A DNA stretch of 42,199 nucleotides from a virus (IMGVR_UViG_3300032738_000164:1-42199); one strand, 5' to 3'; counted from the stretch's first letter, positions 13,484-22,293 are shown. Notes: generated by a model not told the origin, from the letters alone. Translations and numbers: made by a program.

Positions 13484-16432
13484 GTGACCGACGCAACACG
13501 TTTCATCAAGCACGTCCCGAAAGACCCTGCCGAGAATCTTCGGTGGCGGGTCCGGATGCGCCGGGCGGCGATAGGCAGCATCGCCGTTCGGGAAACGCTC
13601 TACGACGCGGCGATGTCCGACGTACTGTTCTTCTTCAATGCCTTTCTCTGGGTCTACGAGCCGCGCGATGCCGTGAAACTCAAGCCCTTCGTGACGTGGC
13701 CGCATCAGGGACCGGTGATTGTAGCGATGGATCAGGCGATCAACGAGGCGCAGGAAACACGAGAGCCCTTGGCGTTTACGTTGAAAAAGAGCCGGGCTCA
13801 GGGCGGCACTTATGCCTACCTGGGTGTGGACATTCGCCGGGCGATTCGGGAGCCGGGGTTCTCCGTCGGACTCGTTACGCGGAACGAAAGGCTGGTGGAC
13901 TCGGCGACTGACTCGGACACGATCATGTATAAGCTGGCATGGATGCTCGACCGCTTGCCGTTCTGGATGCTCCCCGGGGGATACCAGAGGAGCCTTAGTA
14001 CACACACGATCGCACTTCCCAACGGTTCGCTCTTTACGGGATATGCGGCAACCGGCGATGTCGGGCGAGGAGGCCGAAAAGCGCAGCCGTTGGACGCGAA
14101 GATATTGACGCCGGATGGTTGGCGAGTGATGGGCGACTTGAAGGTGGGACACTTCGTAATTGGTCAAAATGGACTTTCGGTCAAAGTGCGCGGAGTGTTT
14201 CCTTTGGGCGAAAAGCAGGTGTTCAGGGTGACATTCAGCGATGGATCATTCACGGAATGCTGCGACGATCATTTGTGGAAAGTGGCGACGAAATCCTCCT
14301 GGGAGGTAAAAAACCTTTACGACATACGAAAGAATTACTTGATCTCCGACAAGCGCGGGTTCAAGAAGAAGCGGTATCGCATCCCCTTGGTCGCCCCCGT
14401 CGAGTTCCCCGAGAGAAAGCTGCTTCTTGATCCGTACCTGGTAGGCTGTTTGTTGGGTGACGGTGGTTTAAGTGGAACGGGGACCCCTAATTACACAACG
14501 GCTGACGTTGAGATTATTGAATTGTTGTCGGCGAGACTTCCAAGCGGTTGTTTTTTTACCAAGGGGAAGGCGGATGAATACGGTTATCGCATCGTGACCA
14601 AGAATGGTAGCGGCGGTGCCAGCGCCAATCCCGTAAGGGCCGCATTGGATACCTTGGGAATGTCCGGAAAGGTGGCCCATCAAAAGTCGATCCCCGACGA
14701 TTATAAGTTTGGAAGCATCGAGGACCGTTTGGAATGTCTGCGAGGTCTAATGGACTCGGACGGTTGGGTTCATAAACGAGGGATCGGGTGTAAGGCGGCA
14801 TTTTGTAGCACGTCTCGTCAACTGGTGGAAGATGCGGCTTTTATTGTGCGTTCATTGGGCGGATTGACGGGCAATATCCTCGTGAAACACCCCGAAAACG
14901 GCCGGACGGCTTACGAGATTGTCTTGGCGATGCCCAAGGGAACCAATCCATTTCGTTTGAAACGAAAGGCGACCAACTACACGGGCAGGACGAAGTATCC
15001 CCCCGTTCGCTATGTTGCGTCGATTGAGCCAGTAGGCGTCAAGCCGGTTCAGTGCATCTGGGTGGATGGCGCGATGTACGTTACGGACGACTGCATTGTC
15101 ACGCATAACACAAAGTTTGATTTCGATGAGCCTGGCTCGGAGGAATTCATCTCCGGCGGCAAGGACTACAAGGTGATGTCGTCGGTGTCGTCGGTGTCGA
15201 ACTGCACTTTCCTCGTTTCGACGTTTGGAGCGGACACGGGAGTATTCTACGAAGCCGCGACCGATTCCGACAACCGGCGACTGTACACATTGGACTGGAA
15301 GGATAATCCGACCCAAAATCGCGGCGCGTACATCAGGCGAGAGAGCATCACGGCGGCCGTCCGGCCCGAAGAACAGGGGATTGTCAATGAGTACGTGAAG
15401 AAACAGGCGGCAAGACTGGACAAACTGGAGCGTCGTGGGCACGTCCTTGAAGGCAAGTTCCGGTCGCCCTGGTATGACGCCTATTGTATGCTTCCCGGGG
15501 CAACGCCGCGATTCGTGGCGAGGGAGCTTGACATGGACCCCCGCGGGGCGGTCGGGAAGGTATTCGACCCGGACGTGCTCGACCGGATGGCCAGCGACTA
15601 CTGCCGGCCGCCCGTGTTCCAAGGCAACCTTGTATTTGATCCCCAGACGTTGGAGTTCAAGGGCCTGGTCCAGCAGCAAAACGGGCCGCTGAAGCTGTGG
15701 TTTCGTCCCGGCGTGGACAGTGCTGTGCCAATGGGGTTTTACGTGATCGGGTGTGACATCGCCGTGGGGGCCAAGGGGGACTACTCCAGCAACTCGGCCG
15801 CTTGTGGCATCAACCGCACGACCGGTGAGCAAGTGGCCGAATACGCCATCATGGGGATGCCGAGCGTGAAGTTTGCCAGGGTCGCCGTTGTGTTGGCCCG
15901 GTGGCTCCGCAACGCATACCTGGGCTGGGAGGACTCGGGTATGGCTTCGCCCTTTGCAAGTGAAATCATCAACACAATCGGCTACGGGGACATTTACTAC
16001 CGCGAAGTCACGGAGTTCGGGAGCCACGCCAAGACCCGGAATCCCGGCTGGTGGAACAAGGGCGACGAAGCGAAGGCCAACCTGTTTGAGAATATGTGCC
16101 TCGAAATGGAGGAAGAGCAGTTCCTTCCCCGGTCGGATGAGCTAATTGGGGAATGTAGGGAGTATGAGTGGCATAAGGGGAAGATCATTCACAGGCCCAC
16201 CCAACAGGTGGGTGTGGCGGGGAAAGCACACGGTGACAGGTGCATTGCGGCGGGGGTTGCCCGGTTGTTGTGCAGGGACCGCCCGCAAAAGCAGCTTGAC
16301 AGCCAGACGGCTGCGGAGCAGAATGCACCGTATGGCACGCTGGCGTGGCGAATGAGGGAAGACAGGGAGCGTAAGGCCAAGCTCCTCGATGAGCAGGGGG
16401 AAGTCACGCTTGCGAATGTGCTCAACAGTTGA
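13484..16432 (+). CDS. terL: Terminase large subunit interrupted by an intein
   Basis: 982 residues as translated; 639 after removal of the 343-residue intein. GTG 13484 is preferred because GAGG sits five bases upstream and seven bases after the previous stop; TTG 13439 is an alternative. The motor shows a terminase-type Walker A variant (KKSRAQGGT, bases about 13784-13810), the GRGGR element (up to 14080), and after the intein the Walker B strand KFDFDEPG (from 15113). The C-terminal RNase-H-like nuclease has acidic residues in GCDIAVGAKGDYS (from about 15749), WEDSGMAS and HGDRCIAAG. It packages DNA into the prohead through the portal. The intein sits between GRGGR-K and T-Walker B, so splicing should be required for ATPase function. 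Confidence 0.93.
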   Translation: MTDATRFIKHVPKDPAENLRWRVRMRRAAIGSIAVRETLYDAAMSDVLFFFNAFLWVYEPRDAVKLKPFVTWPHQGPVIVAMDQAINEAQETREPLAFTLKKSRAQGGTYAYLGVDIRRAIREPGFSVGLVTRNERLVDSATDSDTIMYKLAWMLDRLPFWMLPGGYQRSLSTHTIALPNGSLFTGYAATGDVGRGGRKAQPLDAKILTPDGWRVMGDLKVGHFVIGQNGLSVKVRGVFPLGEKQVFRVTFSDGSFTECCDDHLWKVATKSSWEVKNLYDIRKNYLISDKRGFKKKRYRIPLVAPVEFPERKLLLDPYLVGCLLGDGGLSGTGTPNYTTADVEIIELLSARLPSGCFFTKGKADEYGYRIVTKNGSGGASANPVRAALDTLGMSGKVAHQKSIPDDYKFGSIEDRLECLRGLMDSDGWVHKRGIGCKAAFCSTSRQLVEDAAFIVRSLGGLTGNILVKHPENGRTAYEIVLAMPKGTNPFRLKRKATNYTGRTKYPPVRYVASIEPVGVKPVQCIWVDGAMYVTDDCIVTHNTKFDFDEPGSEEFISGGKDYKVMSSVSSVSNCTFLVSTFGADTGVFYEAATDSDNRRLYTLDWKDNPTQNRGAYIRRESITAAVRPEEQGIVNEYVKKQAARLDKLERRGHVLEGKFRSPWYDAYCMLPGATPRFVARELDMDPRGAVGKVFDPDVLDRMASDYCRPPVFQGNLVFDPQTLEFKGLVQQQNGPLKLWFRPGVDSAVPMGFYVIGCDIAVGAKGDYSSNSAACGINRTTGEQVAEYAIMGMPSVKFARVAVVLARWLRNAYLGWEDSGMASPFASEIINTIGYGDIYYREVTEFGSHAKTRNPGWWNKGDEAKANLFENMCLEMEEEQFLPRSDELIGECREYEWHKGKIIHRPTQQVGVAGKAHGDRCIAAGVARLLCRDRPQKQLDSQTAAEQNAPYGTLAWRMREDRERKAKLLDEQGEVTLANVLNS
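14081..15109 (+). other. Class 3-type intein with LAGLIDADG endonuclease, inside terL
   Basis: 343 residues in frame. Block A is AQPLDAKILTPDGWRVMGDL with Ala or Gln instead of Cys/Ser at position 1; placing Ala as residue 1 restores the normal GRGGR-to-DE spacing of terminases. Block B has DDHLWKV with His64 and Trp66. Block F has Cys325 in VQCIWVD. The end is VTHN, followed by Thr as +1 extein residue. Trp(B:12), Cys(F:4) and Thr(+1) are the WCT signature of class 3 inteins, which splice through a block F cysteine. Between blocks B and F lie two LAGLIDADG-type helices, YLVGCLLGDGGL (about 14434-14469) and CLRGLMDSDGW, so a DOD homing endonuclease is present and looks intact. Confidence 0.88.
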
Positions 16433-16436
16433 GCAA

Positions 16437-16452
16437 CGAATGAAACGCGAAA
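16437..16452 (+). repeat. CGAATGAAACGCGAAA, also at 42103-42118
   Basis: A 16-base sequence straddling the short gap after terL. It recurs exactly at 42103-42118, where a further partial copy stands 11 bases earlier (from 42092). Both sites are intergenic. It could be a phage-specific promoter or regulatory element, or a chance match; two sites are too few to tell. Confidence 0.4.
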
Positions 16453-16468
16453 TTCCGAGGAGGAGAAC

Positions 16469-16756
16469 ATGGGCGGAAACGAGAGGCCACCCAATATGGG
16501 CAGAGCCGGAGTGCCGCTGCTTGGACAGCAGCAGATGGCACAACAGGCGGCTGCGCAACAGATAGCCTTGTCGATCTACGTGCCCCTGGTCCCCCAGTTG
16601 GCACTTTACCGTCTACGGGAAGGCTACCCGTCGGACGGGGGCTTCGACAAGGAAGACGCCACGCCCGAGCGGATCGCCAAGGAGGCGAAGGAAATCACCG
16701 ACGCAGCGATGATGACGATTAGCATGGCTCCAGAGAAGCAAGGGGATGAGCCGTAA
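16469..16756 (+). CDS. Small hypothetical protein between terL and portal
   Basis: 95 residues with a very strong ribosome site (GAGGAGGAG, five bases before the ATG). The N terminus is Gly/Pro-rich, followed by a Gln/Ala helix (LGQQQMAQQAAAQQIALSIY) and a C-terminal helix (ERIAKEAKEITDAAMMTISM). No membrane segment or known domain. The position between terminase and portal is often occupied by small unassigned phage proteins; a packaging accessory role is possible. Confidence 0.6.
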   Translation: MGGNERPPNMGRAGVPLLGQQQMAQQAAAQQIALSIYVPLVPQLALYRLREGYPSDGGFDKEDATPERIAKEAKEITDAAMMTISMAPEKQGDEP

Positions 16757-16791
16757 ACGGTAACACTACTTGACAATTTAGCGCCGGGGAT

Positions 16792-16808
16792 CTGACTGTC
16801 TCAGTCAG
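16792..16808 (+). promoter_or_regulatory. Hairpin CTGACTG-TCT-CAGTCAG before the portal gene
   Basis: A perfect 7-bp stem with a 3-base loop lies just upstream of the portal coding region, after a gap (16757-16808) with no other gene. There is no T-run behind it, so it is not a standard terminator. If translation starts at GTG 16809, the hairpin would directly mask the ribosome site, suggesting translational control or an mRNA processing site. TTGACA at 16770-16775 has no matching -10 box. Confidence 0.4.
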
Positions 16809-16889
16809 GTGGCCGAAAAACAAGAAGGCATGACGGTGCCGTCACATCGTTATGTCTTTTTTGTTTCTTGGTGCCCCGGCCAAAACATT

Positions 16890-18671
16890 ATGAGTTTCGA
16901 CGTAGGCAACAAACAGGATCTCGCTCGCTTGCACAAGGCAATCGAGACCTCGCGCAATGCGATGCTGCCGTTTCGCAAGACACGGACAGAGATGTTGCGT
17001 GAGTACGTCGGCTCTTGGTACGCCGCGGGTGGTGCCCGATTCCAAACCTACGTCAACAAGCTCAACCAGACGGCAGTTATCTACACGATGGCGCTGGCGT
17101 TCAATAACCCCGTCTGCAAAATCACCACGTTCAATCCGCGGCTGTGGCCATTCGCACGCAAGTACGAAGTGAACGTGAACAAGGTGGTCGCCAATATCGA
17201 CCTGAAGACCACCCTGCAACTCTCGGTGTTGGACGCCTTTATTCTCATCGGTATCGGCAAGGTGCGGATGGCGGACGCCGGTTATGTCGAGACGGAGGAC
17301 AACGTCTGGGTTGATCCTGGAAAGCCGTGGGTGGACCGCATTTCGTTCGATGATGCGATTCTGGATATGTCGGCCAAAGACATCCGGGCAATGCGATTCA
17401 TGGGCGACCGTTACCGCGTATCGTACCCCAGGCTTCAAGAGCGGGACGACTTCGACCCCAAGGTCGTGGCGCGCTTGTCGCCGACCTCCAAACATAGCTA
17501 TGACACCGGGGCTGAGGTCGCTTCGGAAATTCAATCCGGCTATACGGTCGACGACGACGAACTGGAGCCGATGATCTGGCTGGAGGATGTTTACTTGCCG
17601 GGAAGCCGCCAGCTTGTCACTTTTGCGGCTGACAATGACACGTTGCCTCCATTGAAGGTTGGCGACGAGACGGATTGGACAGGTCGCCCTCAAGGGCCGT
17701 ACAAGTTCCTTCAATTCGGGTTTGTGCCGGACAACATCATGCCGAGCACTCCGGCGCAGAACCTCAAGTGTCTCCACGATCTTCACAACCGGCTGTATCG
17801 AAAGCTGTCCGGGCAGGCGTCACGGCAAAAGACACTTGGCACCTACGCCCCCGGAGGCGAGGACGACGCGGAGCGAATCAGGGGAGCGAAAGACGGCGAG
17901 TTCATCAAGGTTCGCGATCCAAAATCGACTGCTATGGTGAATTTCCTTGGAGTAGATGCAAACACACACGCGTTTTACCTGGCCTCCCAGGAGGTCTACA
18001 ACACGCAATCGGGCAACGAACGAGCCATAGGGGGCTTGGGAGCCGAAGCGGAAACGCTGGGCCAAGAGCAGATCATTCAAGGACGCGCGGGGGCTCGTGT
18101 CGGCTACATGAAAGGGCAGGTCAACAAGTTCGCCGGTGAGATTTGCCGGGAGATTGGCGGGCTGATGTTTGACGACGAAGCCCTCACGGTGGAATCGTCA
18201 ATGGAAATCGAAAACACGGGATACCATGTGGACTCCTCGTGGCATCCGGAGGACCGCGAAGGGATCAAGGACAACTATGACTTTGCGGTTGAGCCCGACA
18301 GTATGGCGTATGTCCCGCCGGAGGCGAAACTGCAAAAGATTCTGAGTTACGTCCAAACCGTGGGAACCGTGTGGCCGCTGGTGCAGGCGGGTCTTTTGGA
18401 CATTAAGGAGTTGACCGCGCTTGTCGCGAAGTACCAGAACACGCCTGAGCTTCAACGGGTTTTCAAGTCCATGTTTATGCCGCCGGATATGCAGGCTGGC
18501 GGCGGCAATACTCATCAGGCAACCAAGGCCCCGGTCACGAGCCGTGAAGTGGTGCGTACCAACCAGTCGCGCGGCCCCTCGGGGGAAGGTATGGCGGCGG
18601 TCTTGGGGCAAATGATGCAAGGCATGGGCTCGAAGCCGGCAGGCGTACAGCCGGGAGGGTCAAGTGAGTAG
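16890..18671 (+). CDS. Portal protein (head-tail connector)
   Basis: 593 residues from ATG 16890; the frame is open from GTG 16809 (620 residues) with another ATG at 16830 after AAGAAGG, so the start is uncertain. I prefer 16890 because the DLARLHKAIETSR...MLREYVGSWY helix is the typical portal N terminus. Further portal features: a long clip/stem region (PYKFLQFGFVPDNIMPSTPAQNLKCLHDLHNRLYRKLSGQASRQKT), a Gly-rich turn GNERAIGGLG, and a C-terminal Gln/Met/Gly-rich tail. Placement between terminase and scaffold/capsid agrees. It forms the dodecameric ring through which DNA is packaged. The last codons overlap the next gene. Confidence 0.8.
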   Translation: MSFDVGNKQDLARLHKAIETSRNAMLPFRKTRTEMLREYVGSWYAAGGARFQTYVNKLNQTAVIYTMALAFNNPVCKITTFNPRLWPFARKYEVNVNKVVANIDLKTTLQLSVLDAFILIGIGKVRMADAGYVETEDNVWVDPGKPWVDRISFDDAILDMSAKDIRAMRFMGDRYRVSYPRLQERDDFDPKVVARLSPTSKHSYDTGAEVASEIQSGYTVDDDELEPMIWLEDVYLPGSRQLVTFAADNDTLPPLKVGDETDWTGRPQGPYKFLQFGFVPDNIMPSTPAQNLKCLHDLHNRLYRKLSGQASRQKTLGTYAPGGEDDAERIRGAKDGEFIKVRDPKSTAMVNFLGVDANTHAFYLASQEVYNTQSGNERAIGGLGAEAETLGQEQIIQGRAGARVGYMKGQVNKFAGEICREIGGLMFDDEALTVESSMEIENTGYHVDSSWHPEDREGIKDNYDFAVEPDSMAYVPPEAKLQKILSYVQTVGTVWPLVQAGLLDIKELTALVAKYQNTPELQRVFKSMFMPPDMQAGGGNTHQATKAPVTSREVVRTNQSRGPSGEGMAAVLGQMMQGMGSKPAGVQPGGSSE

Positions 18672-19008
18672 CAGCGTAGCAAGGCGATTTCGGTGCGTTG
18701 ATGGGCAGGTGAGAGAAGTCACTGAAGGGGATCGCGCGGATGTTGAAAGCGTGAATATCACCGGGCGAAAGCTGTTGCCCATGTCGCATAACGACATCGA
18801 GGGATATTCGATTGGCAAGTCATTGTCATCCCCGACTCCCGAGACGATCGCCGAGGAAAACGAGTTTTGCCGTAAGCGCAACATTAAGGGCGTTCGGTTT
18901 GATCCGAGCCACAAACATAACTGTCGTATTACCAGCAATCGCGGGTTCGCAGAGTACCTAAAAGCAAAGAACCTGTACAACGAAGATGCTGGATTTAACG
19001 GGTTTTGA
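18664..19008 (+). CDS. Conserved small phage protein between portal and scaffold
   Basis: 114 residues starting at GTG 18664, which overlaps the portal stop; GGGAGG lies five bases upstream. Sequence: MSSSVARRFRCVDGQVREVT, then a middle with SHNDIEGYSIGKSLSS, and a C-terminal helix-turn segment with HKHNCRITSNRGFAEYLKAKNLY. The last part (RFDPSHxHxxxITSNRgFaEYLKAkNLynEDAGF) looks like a compact conserved motif that I recall from other phages at this position. No known function; possibly a head assembly accessory. Confidence 0.65.
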   Translation: MSSSVARRFRCVDGQVREVTEGDRADVESVNITGRKLLPMSHNDIEGYSIGKSLSSPTPETIAEENEFCRKRNIKGVRFDPSHKHNCRITSNRGFAEYLKAKNLYNEDAGFNGF

Positions 19009-19023
19009 AAAAGGGAGGCTACC

Positions 19024-20181
19024 ATGCCTACTGACGAAAAAACAGCGGAACAGGTTGACATGTACATCGGCGGTACGGGAGACGATACCGATTGGGGCAA
19101 ATTGAGTCCCGACCAGCAGAAATCATCGGTCGATGAGGCTTACGCGGAAGTGCAGGCAAAACGCAATCCCGAAGTAGCTGCCGACGTGAAAGCCGCAGAC
19201 ACGAAGGTCGAGGGGGACGAGCAGGATGCCGAAACCACAACCGAAACACCCGCCGACGGCGACGACGATTCCGTCGTTGGCGATGCCGCTCCTCCGAAGG
19301 AGACTGACGAGGGCGAAGAGGGTGAAGGCGATAAGGGCGAGCCTGGTTCAGCCGACTGGCTAGACGATGACGCTCGCGAGATTGCAACCGCGATGGGCCT
19401 AAACGAGGAGGATTTGTCTGAGTTTGGCTCGCGCGAAGAGTTGGACCGTGTGCTGCGACTCATGAATCGCAATGCGTTCGATGCCGGAAAGGCCGGCGAC
19501 GAGTCTGATCGACAGGCCGCCGCTGAGGCCAAACGGAAAGAACAAGCGGCGTATCAGCAGCAACAAGACCAACGCAAGCAGCAAGATCGGCAAGCCCAAG
19601 ACCAACCGGATGATCCTTTTGCGGATCTGGCCAAGTTCAAACTCGGCGACGAGTTTGACCAGGAAGCCGCAAAGCCGCTGAATGACTTCGTCGAAGCGGC
19701 GGGCGCGGAGATTCGCGGCTTGCGATCCGAAGTGGCCCAACTGAAGGAGGAGCGGGCGCATGAGGCCGCCGCACACATCCGGACACAAGCCTTGGAATCC
19801 CTGCATTCTCTCGGTCATACGGAGCTATTTGGAAAGCCCGGCGATAGGCCCACTAAGGAACAGGCCGCAAACATCGCCAAGGCAATCGACGCGCATCTCA
19901 TTCAAGCTGAGATATTGATAGCGACCGACCGGGAGGTTGCCCCGACCCCAGCGTTTTTGAAGTTCGCCGTAGGAATGGAGTTCGAGGACGAACTAAAGAA
20001 GTACCAACAAAAGCAGCTTACGCAAAAGCTCCGCAAGCAATCATCGCGACGGACTGGTGGTTCTGCGGCACGTTCTTTGTCTCCAGTTCCTTCAGCCGAC
20101 GAGACCCCTCGCCAGCGAGCCGAAAGGTATCTTGCCGATGGTCTCGGAGAGCGATTCAAAGAGCTTACGGAGCAGTCGTAA
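19024..20181 (+). CDS. Scaffolding protein candidate
   Basis: 385 residues, highly charged. Residues about 40-115 are very acidic and repetitive (AETTTETPADGDDDS, ETDEGEEGEGDKGEPG). A helical domain with EIATAMGLNEEDLSEFGSRE follows, then a long Gln/Lys/Arg coiled coil (YQQQQDQRKQQDRQAQDQ) and another helical stretch (AAGAEIRGLRSEVAQLKEER). The C terminus is basic (QKLRKQSSRRTGGSAARS), as in scaffolds that bind the coat protein. Composition, size and position directly before the capsid gene fit a phage scaffold. No protease triad seen. AGGGAGG upstream of the ATG. Confidence 0.75.
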   Translation: MPTDEKTAEQVDMYIGGTGDDTDWGKLSPDQQKSSVDEAYAEVQAKRNPEVAADVKAADTKVEGDEQDAETTTETPADGDDDSVVGDAAPPKETDEGEEGEGDKGEPGSADWLDDDAREIATAMGLNEEDLSEFGSREELDRVLRLMNRNAFDAGKAGDESDRQAAAEAKRKEQAAYQQQQDQRKQQDRQAQDQPDDPFADLAKFKLGDEFDQEAAKPLNDFVEAAGAEIRGLRSEVAQLKEERAHEAAAHIRTQALESLHSLGHTELFGKPGDRPTKEQAANIAKAIDAHLIQAEILIATDREVAPTPAFLKFAVGMEFEDELKKYQQKQLTQKLRKQSSRRTGGSAARSLSPVPSADETPRQRAERYLADGLGERFKELTEQS

Positions 20182-20210
20182 GCCTGCCTAACACATAGGA
20201 GTGTTTTACT

Positions 20211-21353
20211 ATGCCATATCTTGGCTTGAACCAAATCGACGACTTCGTGGAGAGCGTACTGCACAAGTATGAAAAGATGCGTTGGCAGGACATCTCCATG
20301 AATTTGCAGGAGTATTACTTCGCCTCGCGCCTGTTCGACAAGGCAGGCCCGGCGGAGGAAGAGGGCGACTTGCTGGAATGGAAACTGCAAGTGGACAACA
20401 ACGACAATTTCCATTTCACCGGATTGTACGCGGATGCCGTGACGAGTCGCAAGACCTTGCTGACTCACGGTCGAATTGGGTGGAGCATCAACACCACCAA
20501 CTTCACCTACGACATCCTCGAAAAGATTTTCCGGACCAGCCCGGTGAAAATCATCGAGTACATGGACGTTCTGGAACACTCGATGAACAACGATTACTTC
20601 AAGGGGATGGAACTCGCCATGATGGGCGATGGACCAACCTCGCCGACGCAGAGCGAGCCCCCGCCGTGCTCTTTGTTGTGGTGGATCCAGGTCTACAACA
20701 CGGCCAGCGGATACGGCAACAACCCGGCGGCATACCAGTTGGCCGCTGGTACAACGAATGCGTTCCTCGGCATGAATCCCTACGGATTCGATGACGTTGG
20801 GACCGGGCTGATCGACCGGAAGACGTATGCCGGTTGGCGCAATCGCATCGGGCAGTATGACCAGGCCACGGAAGACGATCTTGTGGACACGCTGGTCGAG
20901 TGCTTGGACAAATGCCATTTCAAGCCGGCCCACCAGTACGCCGAAATCTCGCCCAGCGGTCGTCCCAAACACGAGATGTTGACCACGTACAGCCGCGTAA
21001 AGGCTTTGCGCCACATCTTGTCAACGGGCAACGACAATATCAAGGGCGACGTGGCCATGTGGAAAGTGAGCGTCCCGATGGTTCGCGGCGTTCCGGTCCA
21101 TTGGATTCCGGCCTGGAGCAACGCAGACTTTGGTTTGCAGCGAACCGACGGCCTGATACTGGGAGTGGACTGGAGTTCCTTCAAGTACGCCCACGCCTCC
21201 GGTTTGCGGATGGTGAAACGCCCGCCGCGGCGCGACGCCAACAAGCCGAATGTCCGCTGGCGTGAAATGGATGATTCGGGGCAGTTGTACTGCCTCGACA
21301 GCCGGCGGAACTTCGCCGTTACCTGCACGGAAACCGTGACGGAGCAAAACTGA
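20211..21353 (+). CDS. Major capsid protein
   Basis: 380 residues with AGGAG before the ATG. Called from position right after the scaffold candidate, size, and a well-behaved soluble alpha/beta composition: an N-terminal helix (DDFVESVLHKYEKMRWQDIS), a beta hairpin region (EEGDLLEWKLQVDNNDNFHFTG), a long spine-type helix (FTYDILEKIFRTSPVKIIEY) and a C-terminal basic strand section (ASGLRMVKRPPRR, ending FAVTCTETVTEQN). An HK97-type fold is expected for any tailed phage capsid but is not demonstrable by eye. The terminator directly behind it fits the highest-expressed late gene. Confidence 0.78.
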   Translation: MPYLGLNQIDDFVESVLHKYEKMRWQDISMNLQEYYFASRLFDKAGPAEEEGDLLEWKLQVDNNDNFHFTGLYADAVTSRKTLLTHGRIGWSINTTNFTYDILEKIFRTSPVKIIEYMDVLEHSMNNDYFKGMELAMMGDGPTSPTQSEPPPCSLLWWIQVYNTASGYGNNPAAYQLAAGTTNAFLGMNPYGFDDVGTGLIDRKTYAGWRNRIGQYDQATEDDLVDTLVECLDKCHFKPAHQYAEISPSGRPKHEMLTTYSRVKALRHILSTGNDNIKGDVAMWKVSVPMVRGVPVHWIPAWSNADFGLQRTDGLILGVDWSSFKYAHASGLRMVKRPPRRDANKPNVRWREMDDSGQLYCLDSRRNFAVTCTETVTEQN

Positions 21354-21359
21354 GGGCCA

Positions 21360-21410
21360 CCCGGCCGCAGATCGCCCTCGTCGGGTGTATGCGGCCGGGA
21401 TTGTTTTCTA
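21360..21410 (+). terminator. Intrinsic terminator after the capsid gene
   Basis: A perfect 10-bp stem, CCCGGCCGCA (21360-21369) with TGCGGCCGGG (21390-21399), is followed by ATTGTTTTCT. The 20-base loop contains CGGGTG (21382-21387), which could pair instead with CACCCG (21358-21363), giving a mutually exclusive smaller hairpin. A partial terminator after the capsid gene is a familiar way for phages to set a high head-protein dose (as T7 does behind gene 10). Confidence 0.75.
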
Positions 21411-21441
21411 TCAATATTCCAAGAGCGAAAAGGAATCAGAT

Positions 21442-22293
21442 ATGTCTTTGCGACCAATGCTGCCAGGCAGCGACACGTATGGGCCGAGCATCGGACTCTG
21501 GGGCAAGATGCCGCTGGAGTACATTTTCGGCTACACAGATCGGAACTACGGGACCGGGCTGATCGACGACTTGGTCGGTTTCGGCCCCACGGTAGCCGTA
21601 GCGACGAACGTAGGCCACTATACGTCCAATGGCGTAGCCTACAAGAGCTTCGAGCAGAACTCGACCAGCATCGCGGGCGGTGCCGTGGCCGGTGGAGCAG
21701 TTGCCTTGACGGCGACCGCCACCGACAACGACGATGTGAACCTTCAGGCCGGCGGTGGGGCCACGTGTCCGTTCGGGGTAGTTCCCGGCACGCACAACAC
21801 ACTGCTGTTTGAGGCACGCTTCAAGATCAGCAGCGTCACGGCTTCCATCGCCAACTTTTTCGTGGGCCTTGCTGGTGCCGGGGCGTGCGTTACCGACGGG
21901 ATCATTTCCGACAGCAACGCCTTCGTCACCGACAAGTCGTTTCTCGGCTTTGGCCGGCTCGACGCTTCCACAACCGCCCTGGGGCTGTTCTATGAGCGCA
22001 ACGCCGGAACGGTGGGCACTGTAGCGGCCGTTGGTACGCTGGTGGCCGACACCTACATCAAAGCCGGTTTCTGCTGGTCCGGAAGGTCGCCCTGTATCCT
22101 TGTGCCGTACATCGACGGCGTGGCAATGGACGGCGTCGTCGGCACGAATAAGCTGGTCAGCGCGGCCTCAACGGCCGCCACGCCGTGGCCGGATGCCCTG
22201 ATGACGTTGTTTGCGGGGATCAAGCAGATCGACGGGAGTGTCGCTGGTGTGCTGACTCTCGACTGGTGGGCCGTCGGACAGATGGCTGCGTGA
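21442..22293 (+). CDS. Beta-sandwich virion protein, decoration candidate
   Basis: 283 residues from ATG 21442 (AAGGA nine bases upstream; the frame is open from 21385 without a better site). Residues 1-40 are a Gly/Tyr-rich arm. The remainder is beta-rich: a Gly/Ala stretch (AGGAVAGGAVALTATATDNDD), LLFEARFKISSVTASIANFFVGLAG, FLGFGRLDASTTALGLFYERN and IKAGFCWSG, which read like a concanavalin-type jellyroll seen in capsid-associated phage proteins. Coming just after the capsid gene and its terminator, a head decoration or capsid-stabilising role is likely. No signal peptide, no membrane segment. Confidence 0.6.
   Translation: MSLRPMLPGSDTYGPSIGLWGKMPLEYIFGYTDRNYGTGLIDDLVGFGPTVAVATNVGHYTSNGVAYKSFEQNSTSIAGGAVAGGAVALTATATDNDDVNLQAGGGATCPFGVVPGTHNTLLFEARFKISSVTASIANFFVGLAGAGACVTDGIISDSNAFVTDKSFLGFGRLDASTTALGLFYERNAGTVGTVAAVGTLVADTYIKAGFCWSGRSPCILVPYIDGVAMDGVVGTNKLVSAASTAATPWPDALMTLFAGIKQIDGSVAGVLTLDWWAVGQMAA

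Noticed and set aside
14852-16027. 391-codon antisense open frame inside terL
   Set aside because: The sense strand encodes clear terminase and intein motifs; the antisense product is Val/His/Arg-rich shadow.
16770-16775. TTGACA as -35 box of a portal promoter
   Set aside because: No recognisable -10 hexamer at 16-18 bases.
16842-17786. 314-codon antisense open frame in the portal gene
   Set aside because: Shadow of the portal; no ribosome site or domain.
19902-21014. 370-codon antisense open frame across scaffold and capsid genes
   Set aside because: Spans two well supported + strand genes and their ribosome site.
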